Origin: Pantoea sp. Lij88
GTDB taxonomy: Bacteria; Pseudomonadota; Gammaproteobacteria; Enterobacterales; Enterobacteriaceae
Reading direction: 5' to 3'
DNA length: 64,000 nucleotides
Assembly: GCF_030062155.1 (NCBI RefSeq)
Contig: NZ_CP118269.1
Span: 2,108,001-2,172,000, forward strand
Positions within the stretch are counted from its first letter, which is position 1; every line of letters begins with the position of its first letter. Below are positions 9,193 to 16,285 of this stretch, piece after piece. The position numbers and the translations under genes were made by a program. The notes below the pieces were generated by a model. The model had not been told where the DNA came from. It did not search any database and saw only the letters and a list, made by a program, of their open reading frames with translations.

Positions 9193-9892
9193 ACGCGCTG
9201 GGGCTTTCATAGCCCAGCTCCAGCGCCACCCGCAGCACGGAGTCGCCCTGCGCCAGTCGCGTCAGGGCGATTGCCAGGCGGGCACGACGCACCCAGTCGC
9301 TGAACTGCAGGCCGGTTTCGCGCATGAAATGACGGGCCAGCGTGCGGCCCGAAACGTTCATCTGAGCGCTGGCACGCTGCAGCGTCCAGCTTTCACCGGG
9401 CGTCTGCTGGATCTGTTCACACAGCGCCTGTAACCGCGGACTGTCGGGCGTCGGCAGCGCAAACGGCAGCACATCCATGCCCCGGATTTCATCCAGAATC
9501 AACTCCATCACCCGCTCGGCCCGGCTCCCGGCGCTGTAGTGCTCCGGCAGGCTCAGCGCCGTGACGATCAGCTCACGCAACAGCGGTGAGATCTGCACCA
9601 CCTGACAACTGGCGGGCAGATCGGCGCGCGCCAGCGGATCGATAAACAGCGTACGCGCCGCCACGCTGCCGGTAATCTGCAGCGCATGGCGGGTAAACGC
9701 GGGCAGCCAGACGCCGCGACTCGGCGGCACTAACCAGCTGCCGAAATCCGTCTCGACCCGCACCACGCCGCTCAGCGTGTGGATCAGCTGCGCGCAGGCG
9801 TGATGATGCCAGGGTTCGCTGGCACCGTGCAGGTAGTCGTGCGCCAGCGGCACCAGCGGGCGCGTGCTGAAATCAAAATGCTGCTGACTCAT
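9113..9892 (-). CDS. AraC-family transcriptional regulator with N-terminal cupin
   Basis: Regulator of 259 residues. The N-terminal half is a cupin-like sensor (HHHACAQLIHTLSGVVRVET and WLPAFTRHAL). The C-terminal 100 residues form an AraC double helix-turn-helix, with WTLQRASAQMNVSGRTLARH as the first HTH and ALELGYESPSAFSAMFRR as the second, ending in the PTDYF signature. This layout resembles the NimR type, whose members often control a neighbouring transporter or enzyme. Its start overlaps the stop of the dehydrogenase gene (TAATG), so the two are co-transcribed. Its 3' end runs 80 bases into the convergent leuA-type gene. The ligand is unknown. Confidence 0.87.
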   Translation of the reverse strand: MSQQHFDFSTRPLVPLAHDYLHGASEPWHHHACAQLIHTLSGVVRVETDFGSWLVPPSRGVWLPAFTRHALQITGSVAARTLFIDPLARADLPASCQVVQISPLLRELIVTALSLPEHYSAGSRAERVMELILDEIRGMDVLPFALPTPDSPRLQALCEQIQQTPGESWTLQRASAQMNVSGRTLARHFMRETGLQFSDWVRRARLAIALTRLAQGDSVLRVALELGYESPSAFSAMFRRLLGVAPTDYFPPAETGLPR

Positions 9893-10749
9893 TACGCCTT
9901 CAGGAAGCGGTAGATGACCGCCAGATCCTCTTCACCGTGTCCGGCGTCCACCGCCTGCTGCCAGAGCTGCGCGATATTCTCCAGCGCCGGTAATGGCGTC
10001 TCTGCCGCATCCAGCGCCAGGCGGGCATCTTTCAGCGCCCAGATCAGATGCATCTGCGGCGTGTAATCGTCGCTGGCGATCATTCCGAGCTTCATTTTTG
10101 CATACGGCGCGGCCAGCGGACCGCCCTCCAGCACCTGCCAGAGATCGTCGGTGGAAAAGCCGAACTGCTCAGCCAGCCGGGTACTTTCGGCCAGGCTCTG
10201 CATCATGCCGATCAGCCAGCTGTTGATGACCAGTTTCATGCGGGTGCTTTTGCCCGCTTCACCCAGCCATTTTGTTCCTTTACTGATGGCGGCAAACACC
10301 GTTTCTGCCGCCTGCGCCCTGCTTTGATCGCCGCTGGCCAGCACCAGAATCTGTGCATTTTCTGCTGGCGCTTTGGTGCCGGAGACCGGTGCATCGATCA
10401 GCAGCAGATCGGGACGCTTGTCCGCGAAAAAGGCGATCAGCGCGTCGGTTTTTTCCACGCCGATGGTGCCCATCTGGCACAGCGTCGCGCCCTGCTTAAA
10501 GGCCTCTATGGCCTGATGCAGCACCTGCTCAGTCGTATCGCCATCGGAGAGCATGGCGATCACCACATCCGCTTCACGCACCGCCTCTTCCGGCGAGTCA
10601 GCCAACTGTAAACCGGCCTCCAGCAGATCCTCGCCGCGGGCGCGGGTGCGGTTCCAGCCGTGTACGCGAAAGCCTTTTTTCAGCAGGTTGGCGGCAAATG
10701 CGTGCCCCATTGCGCCTAATCCCAGAACCGCCACTTCAGGTTGTTTCAT
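9892..10749 (-). CDS. NAD(P)-dependent dehydrogenase, 3-hydroxyisobutyrate dehydrogenase family
   Basis: Beta-hydroxyacid-type oxidoreductase of 285 residues. The Rossmann motif GLGAMGHAFA lies at residues 10-19, followed by the helix and the NRTR segment that favours NADP. Substrate-site motifs follow: DAPVSGTKAPAEN near 120 and the catalytic Lys in MKLVINSWL near 170. The C-terminal helical domain is typical of the family. Close relatives act on 3-hydroxyisobutyrate, tartronate semialdehyde, glyoxylate or imines, and the sequence alone does not decide. It is the first gene of a two-gene unit with the AraC regulator downstream. Confidence 0.85.
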   Translation of the reverse strand: MKQPEVAVLGLGAMGHAFAANLLKKGFRVHGWNRTRARGEDLLEAGLQLADSPEEAVREADVVIAMLSDGDTTEQVLHQAIEAFKQGATLCQMGTIGVEKTDALIAFFADKRPDLLLIDAPVSGTKAPAENAQILVLASGDQSRAQAAETVFAAISKGTKWLGEAGKSTRMKLVINSWLIGMMQSLAESTRLAEQFGFSTDDLWQVLEGGPLAAPYAKMKLGMIASDDYTPQMHLIWALKDARLALDAAETPLPALENIAQLWQQAVDAGHGEEDLAVIYRFLKA

Positions 10750-10944
10750 GCTGACTCCCGTAAGTTTTTAGTCTGCATCCGACCACATCGGACGCCTTGT
10801 CACTGCAAAAGATGGATTCCAGCCTGGCGGTAAACAGAGAAAAAATCCAGCCCGAAACGGTGTACCCCGGCGCATCAAACCCTTACCATACGCGGCAATT
10901 GTTCCACCTGGTTCATTTACGCTTCTTTTTTCAGGCCTCTGATA

Positions 10945-13065
10945 ATGAAAATACTCTCTCTGCGTCAGGCGACGCTGTTGATGTTGCCTGCCATTTTACC
11001 GCTGCCGCTGCTGGCGGCGGATAATGACAATACTCTGGTCGTGACGGCCGCCCCGCCGGAAACGGGCCTTAACGAACTCGATACGCCCGCCGCCCTGAGT
11101 GTGGTCAGCGGCGACGATATGCGTCAGGCGGCACCGCGCGTAAACCTGTCGGAAAACCTCAGCAGCGTGCCGGGTCTGCAGATCCAGAACAGACAGAACT
11201 ACGCGCAGGACCTGCAGCTGTCGATGCGTGGCTTCGGCTCCCGCTCAACCTATGGCGTGCGCGGTCTGCGCATCTACGTGGATGGGATTCCGGCCACCAT
11301 GCCGGATGGTCAGGCGCAGACCTCCAATATTGATATCGGCTCTGTCGATCATGTCGAAGTGCTGCGCGGCCCGTTTTCGGCGCTGTATGGCAACGCCTCG
11401 GGCGGCGTGATCAATGTCACCACCCAGCAGGGTCAGCAACCGACCACACTGGAAGCCAGCAGCTGGTACGGCAGTTACGGCAGCTGGCGCAACAGCGTCA
11501 AAGCCAGCGGTGCCACCGGTGACGGCAGCCACGCCGGGGATGTGAACTACACCGTCTCCGCCTCCCGCTTTACCACCCACGGCTATCGCGATCACAGCGA
11601 AGCGCAGAAGAACCTCGGCAACGCGCGGCTGGGTGTGCGGATCGATGATGTCAGCACCCTGACGCTGCTGTTTAACAGCGTTCACATCGACGCGCAGGAT
11701 CCCGGTGGCTTAACCGAAGCGCAGTGGCGTGACAATCCGCGCCAGGTGGTCAGCAACGTCCCGCTCTACAACACCCGTAAAACGGTAGATCAGACGCAGG
11801 GCGGCCTGCGTTATCAGCGCCAGATGAGTGAAAACGATGACCTCAGCGTGATGCTCTATGCCGGGATGCGCGAAACCACTCAGTTCCAGTCGATCCCTGC
11901 CGCCGTTCAGCGCAACCCGGCCCATCCCGGTGGCGTAATCGCCCTGACCCGCCACTATCAGGGCGTCGATACCCGCTGGACCCATCGCGACACGCTGCTG
12001 TCGATCCCGGTGGCGGTGACCGGCGGCCTCGACTACGAAACCATGACCGAGCGCCGCAAAGGTTATGAGAACTTTACGGTCAGCAACGGCGTGACGCAGC
12101 TGGGCGAACAGGGCAATTTGCGCCGCAACGAACGCAACCTGATGTGGACGATCGATCCCTATCTGCAGAGCGCCTGGCAGCTGACCGATAAGCTGTCACT
12201 GGATGCAGGCGTGCGCTTCAGCACCGTTAACTTTGATTCAAATGACTTTTATGTCCGGCCCGGTAACGGCGACGACAGCGGCGATGCGCGCTATCACAAG
12301 TGGCTGCCTGCTGCTGCGCTGAAGTATGCCTTTGACCCCAGCTGGAACGCGTGGATCTCCGCTGGTCGCGGCTTCGAAACCCCGACCATCAATGAGCTTT
12401 CATACCGTTCAGATGGCGCGACGGGCCTGAATCTGGGGCTGAAACCGGCCACCAGCGACACGCTGGAGATCGGCAGCAAAAAACGCATCGGCAATGGCAT
12501 TGTCAGCGCGGCGCTGTTCCAGACCGATACCCGTGATGAGATTGTTGCGGATACCAGCAGCGGCGGACGCACCACCTATAAAAATGCCGGTCAGACCCGT
12601 CGTCGCGGTCTGGAGCTAAGTCTGGATCAGCAGTTTGCCTGGGACTGGCGGCTGAAGATGGCCTATACCCTGCTGGATGCGCGCTATCGCAGCAACGCCT
12701 GTGGCAGCGAGAGCTGTGACGGCAACCGCATCCCTGGCATCGCCAGAAATATGGCATACGCCGGACTCGGCTATCTGCCGGAACAGGGCTTTTATGCAGG
12801 CAGCGAAGTGCGCTATCTGAGCCAGATCGCCGCTGAAGATCAGAATGCGGTGAATACCCCGTCCTACACCGTGGCGGCGGTAAACAGTGGCTATAAGTGG
12901 CTGGTAGATAACTGGACGCTGGATCTGTTTGGCCGGGTCGATAACCTGTTTGACCGGCGCTATGTGGGTTCAGTGATTGTGAATGAGAGCAATGGTCGCT
13001 ACTTCGAATCGGCACCAGGCCGCAACTACAGCGTCGGTTTAACGCTGGGTTACGCCTTCCGCTAA
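10945..13065 (+). CDS. pqqU: PqqU (YncD), TonB-dependent PQQ receptor
   Basis: Outer-membrane receptor that takes up pyrroloquinoline quinone with TonB energy; in E. coli the same protein was long called YncD. The product has 706 residues. A signal peptide ends in LLAA near residue 25, and a TonB-box-like NTLVVTAAP follows. The plug domain contains RGFGSRSTYGVRGLR and VEVLRGPFSALYGNASGG, and the 22-strand barrel ends in aromatic LGYAFR. Long stretches match E. coli YncD as I remember it, such as QNRQNYAQDLQLSMRGFG and GSVIVNESNGRYF. It lies about 5 kb from the pqq operon, so the cell can both make and scavenge PQQ. A strong hairpin follows it. Parts of its 3' end occur again, decayed, at 15074-15174. 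Confidence 0.93.
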   Translation: MKILSLRQATLLMLPAILPLPLLAADNDNTLVVTAAPPETGLNELDTPAALSVVSGDDMRQAAPRVNLSENLSSVPGLQIQNRQNYAQDLQLSMRGFGSRSTYGVRGLRIYVDGIPATMPDGQAQTSNIDIGSVDHVEVLRGPFSALYGNASGGVINVTTQQGQQPTTLEASSWYGSYGSWRNSVKASGATGDGSHAGDVNYTVSASRFTTHGYRDHSEAQKNLGNARLGVRIDDVSTLTLLFNSVHIDAQDPGGLTEAQWRDNPRQVVSNVPLYNTRKTVDQTQGGLRYQRQMSENDDLSVMLYAGMRETTQFQSIPAAVQRNPAHPGGVIALTRHYQGVDTRWTHRDTLLSIPVAVTGGLDYETMTERRKGYENFTVSNGVTQLGEQGNLRRNERNLMWTIDPYLQSAWQLTDKLSLDAGVRFSTVNFDSNDFYVRPGNGDDSGDARYHKWLPAAALKYAFDPSWNAWISAGRGFETPTINELSYRSDGATGLNLGLKPATSDTLEIGSKKRIGNGIVSAALFQTDTRDEIVADTSSGGRTTYKNAGQTRRRGLELSLDQQFAWDWRLKMAYTLLDARYRSNACGSESCDGNRIPGIARNMAYAGLGYLPEQGFYAGSEVRYLSQIAAEDQNAVNTPSYTVAAVNSGYKWLVDNWTLDLFGRVDNLFDRRYVGSVIVNESNGRYFESAPGRNYSVGLTLGYAFR

Positions 13066-13070
13066 ACCAT

Positions 13071-13095
13071 CCGGGCCACCGTTGCGGTGGCCCGG
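13071..13095 (+). terminator. Hairpin after pqqU (left copy)
   Basis: Perfect 10-bp stem CCGGGCCACC / GGTGGCCCGG with loop GTTGC, six bases after the pqqU stop. It lacks a strong T-run. The same hairpin occurs at 15180-15204, where it serves the end of the isochorismatase-family gene. The two copies belong to the direct repeat that brackets the toxin islet. Confidence 0.7.
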
Positions 13096-13115
13096 ATCTT
13101 ACCTTCACAGGCTTA

Positions 13116-13211
13116 TCAGGCGCGTGATTTCAACTGCGCCAGGATGTCCTCACGGCTGCCGGTTTCACCCAGACGCGGGAAGATCAATTTCACGCTGTTG
13201 TTGTGGGTATC
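13116..13211 (-). pseudogene. C-terminal fragment of an isochorismatase-family gene
   Basis: Read on the minus strand, this gives DTHNNSVKLIFPRLGETG, then SREDILAQLKSRA and a stop, the same as the last 31 codons of the intact gene at 15218-15778 except for about two residues (SREDIL against SCEEIL). The frame is open but has no start and breaks abruptly at 13212, where unrelated AT-rich DNA begins. It is a leftover from a duplication of the pqqU/isochorismatase junction. Confidence 0.85.
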
Positions 13212-13298
13212 AAGGCAGCAATCCAATAAGGAGGACATTGAAACTCCCAACACAATACTGACATTATTTTGCAGATTGAATAAATGACCATATGGTTA

Positions 13299-13556
13299 TC
13301 ACAATAATACCTGGATAACACATCGTAAATATAAGGAGTCCGATAGATGCATGAAAAAAACCTCTTCAGGATTTAGCTTTAATTTGTCGCATTTATTTAC
13401 GACGCGATTTATCCAATAATAAAAAATGACAAACACTAAATTAAATATTATTGCTGAAATAAAGCTATTAATGGAACCCATACTCTTGCCTGCCGCCCGA
13501 TTATAAAGAACTTTTAAGGCAGCAAACGATGCAATGCAGCCAGGAGCTTCACTCAC
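13299..13556 (-). CDS. Uncertain small membrane-protein-like ORF in AT-rich islet DNA
   Basis: An 85-codon frame from GTG 13556. The middle has one clear hydrophobic segment, SFISAIIFNLVFVIFYYWI, followed by a basic, polar tail. I recognise no family and see no convincing ribosome-binding site. It lies in the 700-base AT-rich stretch between the left repeat and the toxin gene. The rest of this stretch (13212-13923) holds no gene I can support, only scattered short frames on both strands and a possible toxin promoter. It may be a relic of mobile DNA. Confidence 0.25.
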   Translation of the reverse strand: MSEAPGCIASFAALKVLYNRAAGKSMGSINSFISAIIFNLVFVIFYYWINRVVNKCDKLKLNPEEVFFMHLSDSLYLRCVIQVLL

Positions 13557-13832
13557 AGAATGGTAAAAACTTCAGAAGCTTATCCCTTCAATGCAGCAAC
13601 AATTCCCGAAAGATCAGAGTGCATTCTCATAAAGAAACCAGACAAAATGACTTTTCGTTCAGGGGAAAAGCCATCATCCAGAAATGTTGATCATAAAAAT
13701 ATCGTCATACTGGCTATCGATTTGGCTAAATTGTTAAATGCTCTGTAATTTCACTGCGGAGAGCGAGGCATGTAGATAAGCAGATATAAAAAATTGTCTC
13801 CTGGCAAGATTCAGATATTATGCGCCAAATCT

Positions 13833-13859
13833 TTGTGATATCTAATTACTGTTTATAAT
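13833..13859 (+). promoter_or_regulatory. Possible promoter of the toxin-immunity pair
   Basis: TATAAT at 13854-13859 is a perfect -10 hexamer, about 65 bases before the toxin start. A weak -35-like TTGTGA lies at 13833-13838 with a 15-base spacer, or TTTGTG one base earlier with a 16-base spacer. The surroundings are AT-rich, so chance matches are likely. Confidence 0.35.
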
Positions 13860-13923
13860 ATTTTTTGCGCAACGCATTAGGATTATTTAGTATCGTATTG
13901 ATATTTTTTGAGGAGCGACTGTT

Positions 13924-14748
13924 ATGGATAATAAGCTTCAAATTGCGATGTCTCCGGTACATCTTGCGGCAGTGATTTCCGATAAGTCAGTTACTGAGTC
14001 TGAGGGAATGAGCAACCGTCTTATGGGTGGTCTTGAGCTGCTCATGGGAAGTCTGGAATTGGCTGGTGCAACAGTATTGTGCATGGCCCCCGAACCCACC
14101 GGGCTAACAAAGGCAGCATGCGTTGTCGTTGGTGCCCACAGTATGGATAGCATTAATGCTGCAGCTAACCGGGTGCTGACTGGCCAAAATACCCGGACTG
14201 CCACCTACCAGACTGCTGTTGCTCTCGCAAAAAAATTTGGCGCAGACGATAAGGCCGCATGGAATATCGGTCTTGCCGTAGATGTAGGCGTTCCTGCTGC
14301 GTTTGGCCTTTCGGTTGGTGCCGCCCGGGTTGCTTACGTCCGGGCTGGAACGTTCAGAATTGCTGAGCATGAGGCTGTAAGCTCTGTCAGAGCTGGCGGC
14401 CACACCATTGCTAAGCACGTCGCAATTTCTGATAAGGATTTACTTGCCAGGTTAGCCCGCAGCCCAAATATGCAATCAGTATCATCATATTATTCAACTC
14501 AGATCGCAGAGAAGTCGGTCAGTTCAGCCCTGAAAGCAAACCGACTAAAGATCATTTACTGGGCGAACCGGGGAAATAAAACCAGTCCTCTTGAACTTGT
14601 ATACCCTACCCGGGTTGCTGTGGGTTATGGGTTCAGGCAGGGTAATGCAACGAAAGAAACATGTTACGCTGTGCGTGTTGTACTGCTTAAGCAAACCTAT
14701 AACGGAAAACCTTATTATGTTCTCTCGTCTTATCCGTGGATGGGGTAA
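13924..14748 (+). CDS. CdiA-CT-like toxin with bacterial RNase A domain
   Basis: Predicted antibacterial ribonuclease of 274 residues with AGGAG at 13911-13915, eight bases before the ATG. Residues 33-145 hold glycine- and alanine-rich hydrophobic stretches (GGLELLMGSLELAGATVL and WNIGLAVDVGVPAAFGLSVG), as in other short polymorphic-toxin proteins. Residues 155-274 match the bacterial CdiA-CT RNase A family. GGHTIAKHV gives His165, ARL gives Arg176 eleven residues later, and the C-terminus YVLSSYPWMG gives Ser268 and Tyr270. As I recall, the Yersinia kristensenii toxin uses His, Arg, Thr and Tyr with the same spacings, so Thr is replaced by Ser here. There is no two-partner secretion domain, Rhs core, PAAR or VENN motif, so it is an orphan cargo-type toxin. 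It overlaps its immunity gene by 32 bases. Confidence 0.82.
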   Translation: MDNKLQIAMSPVHLAAVISDKSVTESEGMSNRLMGGLELLMGSLELAGATVLCMAPEPTGLTKAACVVVGAHSMDSINAAANRVLTGQNTRTATYQTAVALAKKFGADDKAAWNIGLAVDVGVPAAFGLSVGAARVAYVRAGTFRIAEHEAVSSVRAGGHTIAKHVAISDKDLLARLARSPNMQSVSSYYSTQIAEKSVSSALKANRLKIIYWANRGNKTSPLELVYPTRVAVGYGFRQGNATKETCYAVRVVLLKQTYNGKPYYVLSSYPWMG

Positions 14749-15049
14749 TAAACCTGAAAAACAGTATCCGGCGCTAACCGGTATGCTGAGAGTGTTTTTA
14801 AGCTGCCACCATGATGACTTCGGCAATACACTTGAGGAAATGCTTCAGAGCTATGTAACTCATCACATGCCTGTTCTGGAAGCGCGGAATGAAATAAGTA
14901 TCCTGCTTCAGCATGAGAACGATGATGAATTGAATATCATCATGTCAGCAATTGCGGGCGATGAGTTTCGTCCGGCTCACTGGGGAGAAACATGGCGGAG
15001 TTTTTTGATAAGAGTGATGACTACCCTCAGCATTGAAAATAAGTCTTAA
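14717..15049 (+). CDS. CdiI-like immunity protein for the RNase A toxin
   Basis: Small acidic protein of 110 residues. The ATG at 14717 lies within the toxin's last codons, with GGAAAA upstream; the longer open frame to 14591 only reads through toxin sequence. The pattern PALTGMLRVFLSCHHDDFG, NTLEEMLQSYVTHH, then about 35 residues later FRPAHWGETWRSFL fits the CdiI_2 family of immunity proteins that guard against CdiA-CT nucleases. Position directly after the toxin, overlap with it and acidity all support this. It should bind and block the RNase domain of its own cell and of incoming sister toxin. Confidence 0.78.
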   Translation: MFSRLIRGWGNKPEKQYPALTGMLRVFLSCHHDDFGNTLEEMLQSYVTHHMPVLEARNEISILLQHENDDELNIIMSAIAGDEFRPAHWGETWRSFLIRVMTTLSIENKS

Positions 15050-15073
15050 CGACCGCTATCCGGAGGTCTTTAA

Positions 15074-15174
15074 CCGGGCTGAAACCGGCCACAAGTGACA
15101 CACTAACTGGCTGGCTTAGAGTTGTTAACCGGATGCTGAATTTACCCGTTCGGGTCGGTTACGCCTTTCGCTAA
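15074..15174 (+). pseudogene. Decayed remnants of the pqqU 3' region
   Basis: Three patches match pqqU in order. GGGCTGAAACCGGCCACAAG at about 15076 matches codons for GLKPATSDT (12434-12463). 15126-15156 aligns without gaps to 12909-12939 (DNWTLDLFGRV), with roughly 60 percent identity. 15157-15174 reads GYAFR and a stop, as at the pqqU end. Intervening pqqU sequence is missing and the frame is broken. This marks the right edge of the islet as a shrunken second copy of pqqU. Confidence 0.75.
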
Positions 15175-15313
15175 ACCATCCGGGCCACCGTTGCGGTGGC
15201 CCGGTTCTGTACGCTTATCAGGCGCGTGATTTCAACTGCGCCAGGATTTCCTCACAGCTGCCGGTTTCACCCAGACGCGGGAAGATCAATTTCACGCTGT
15301 TGTTGTGGGTATC
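15157..15313. repeat. Right copy of about 160-bp imperfect direct repeat
   Basis: Pairs with 13048-13211. It includes the pqqU-like terminal codons, the hairpin and the last 31 codons of the intact isochorismatase-family gene. Beyond 15313 the intact gene continues, whereas the left copy breaks off at 13211. Confidence 0.88.
15180..15204. terminator. Hairpin after the isochorismatase-family gene (right copy)
   Basis: Same 10-bp stem CCGGGCCACC / GGTGGCCCGG as at 13071-13095, thirteen bases beyond the stop of the minus-strand isochorismatase gene. Confidence 0.6.
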
Positions 15314-15778
15314 CATATTGAGATCGGTCATCGCATCCGTCGCCAGCGTGACGTTGTAACCCAGCTCATACGCCTGGCGCGCGGTCGACTCCACGCCAAT
15401 GCTGGTCGCAATACCGCAGATTACCACCTGAGTAACGCCGCGCTGTTGCAGCTCATCGTGCAGCGCCGTGGCATGAAACGCACCCCAGGTTTTCTTGGTG
15501 ATGGTGAGATCATTCTGCTGCGGGGTCATCGCCGGAACCAGCGTCGCCCAGTCGGCAGGGAATTCGCCGCTGTGACGCGCCTGCTCGTTACGGCCCGGTG
15601 CGCCACCCGCCACATTCACCAGCACGACCGGCAAATCGTGCGCGCGAAACGCCTCTGCCAGACTCGCACAGCGTTCGATCACCGGCTGCGGTTCATGAAC
15701 CAGCGGCAGCGCCACAATACCGTGTTGCAGGTCGATAACAATCAGCGCAGTTTTTGCATCAAGTGTGGTTACAGCCAT
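15218..15778 (-). CDS. Isochorismatase-family cysteine hydrolase
   Basis: Hydrolase of 186 residues in the isochorismatase/nicotinamidase superfamily. The triad is visible: Asp in ALIVIDLQHGI (near residue 16), Lys in TITKKTWGAF (near 95) and the nucleophilic Cys in VVICGIATSIGVE (near 121). The substrate cannot be told from sequence; relatives act on isochorismate, nicotinamide, carbamates or biuret-type amides. The gene follows a MarR regulator after 15 bases, so the two form an operon. Its last 31 codons are duplicated at 13116-13211 on the far side of the toxin islet. Confidence 0.88.
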   Translation of the reverse strand: MAVTTLDAKTALIVIDLQHGIVALPLVHEPQPVIERCASLAEAFRAHDLPVVLVNVAGGAPGRNEQARHSGEFPADWATLVPAMTPQQNDLTITKKTWGAFHATALHDELQQRGVTQVVICGIATSIGVESTARQAYELGYNVTLATDAMTDLNMDTHNNSVKLIFPRLGETGSCEEILAQLKSRA

Positions 15779-15793
15779 GTTGAATCCTCGGGT

Positions 15794-16219
15794 TTAATCG
15801 TCAGTGAGTCGTTGCAACAGAGGGAGAACGTCTGTCAGCTGCTGCTGTTCTGCCGGGCTGAGTCGCGCTTCAAGCGTCCGGACCAGCCAGTCATCGCGCA
15901 TCGCGCGACTTGAGTTAATCACCGCGAGGCTCGATTCGGTGGGCAGATAGCGGGTTTTACGGCCATCGTGCGGATCAGGCTCGCCGGTCACCAGTTCTGC
16001 CGCCAGCAGCCCGGCCACGGTCGCGCCCATTGACTGAGTGCGGACGCCCTCGGCGGCGGCCAGTTGCGTGACCGTCATCGACCCATCACGCACCAGATGG
16101 CCCAGCACCGCGACCTGCGACCAGGTGAGTTCGCCAGGCGGTGCCGACTCGCGCAACCTGCGGCCCAGCTTGCCCACCAGCATGCGCAGCAGGGCAGCGG
16201 ATTCAGTCAGATCGCTCAT
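15794..16219 (-). CDS. MarR-family transcriptional regulator
   Basis: Winged-helix regulator of 141 residues. WSQVAVLGHLVRDGSMTVTQL and VRTQSMGATVAGLL form the helix-turn-helix, and GEPDPHDGRKTRYLPT forms the beta wing with the family's D-x-R-D/G-x-R pattern. Helices at both ends make the dimer. It is the first gene of a two-gene unit with the isochorismatase-family hydrolase and probably represses it, responding to a small aromatic or oxidative signal. The signal is not identifiable here. Confidence 0.88.
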   Translation of the reverse strand: MSDLTESAALLRMLVGKLGRRLRESAPPGELTWSQVAVLGHLVRDGSMTVTQLAAAEGVRTQSMGATVAGLLAAELVTGEPDPHDGRKTRYLPTESSLAVINSSRAMRDDWLVRTLEARLSPAEQQQLTDVLPLLQRLTDD

Positions 16220-16285
16220 TACTCGTCTCCATCGATAAGCGAAAGTATAAAGATACGAAGGTAAACTGTGTAGTTTGCTGCAGTA

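Larger units (their letters stand above)
13048..13211. repeat. Left copy of about 160-bp imperfect direct repeat
   Basis: Holds the last codons of pqqU, the hairpin and the last 31 codons (plus stop) of an isochorismatase-family gene in the minus direction. It matches 15157-15313 closely (GGTTACGCCTTYCGCTAAACC to TTGTTGTGGGTATC), with a handful of substitutions and a 7-bp length difference just after the hairpin. The two copies bound the 1.9-kb toxin-immunity islet. Confidence 0.88.

Noticed and set aside
13560..13748. 62-codon plus-strand frame in the islet
   Set aside because: No ribosome-binding site, no recognised family, AT-rich spacer; likely chance.
15351..15363. Ter-like GTTGTAAC
   Set aside because: Followed by CC instead of TA and inside a coding gene; the Ter core is incomplete.
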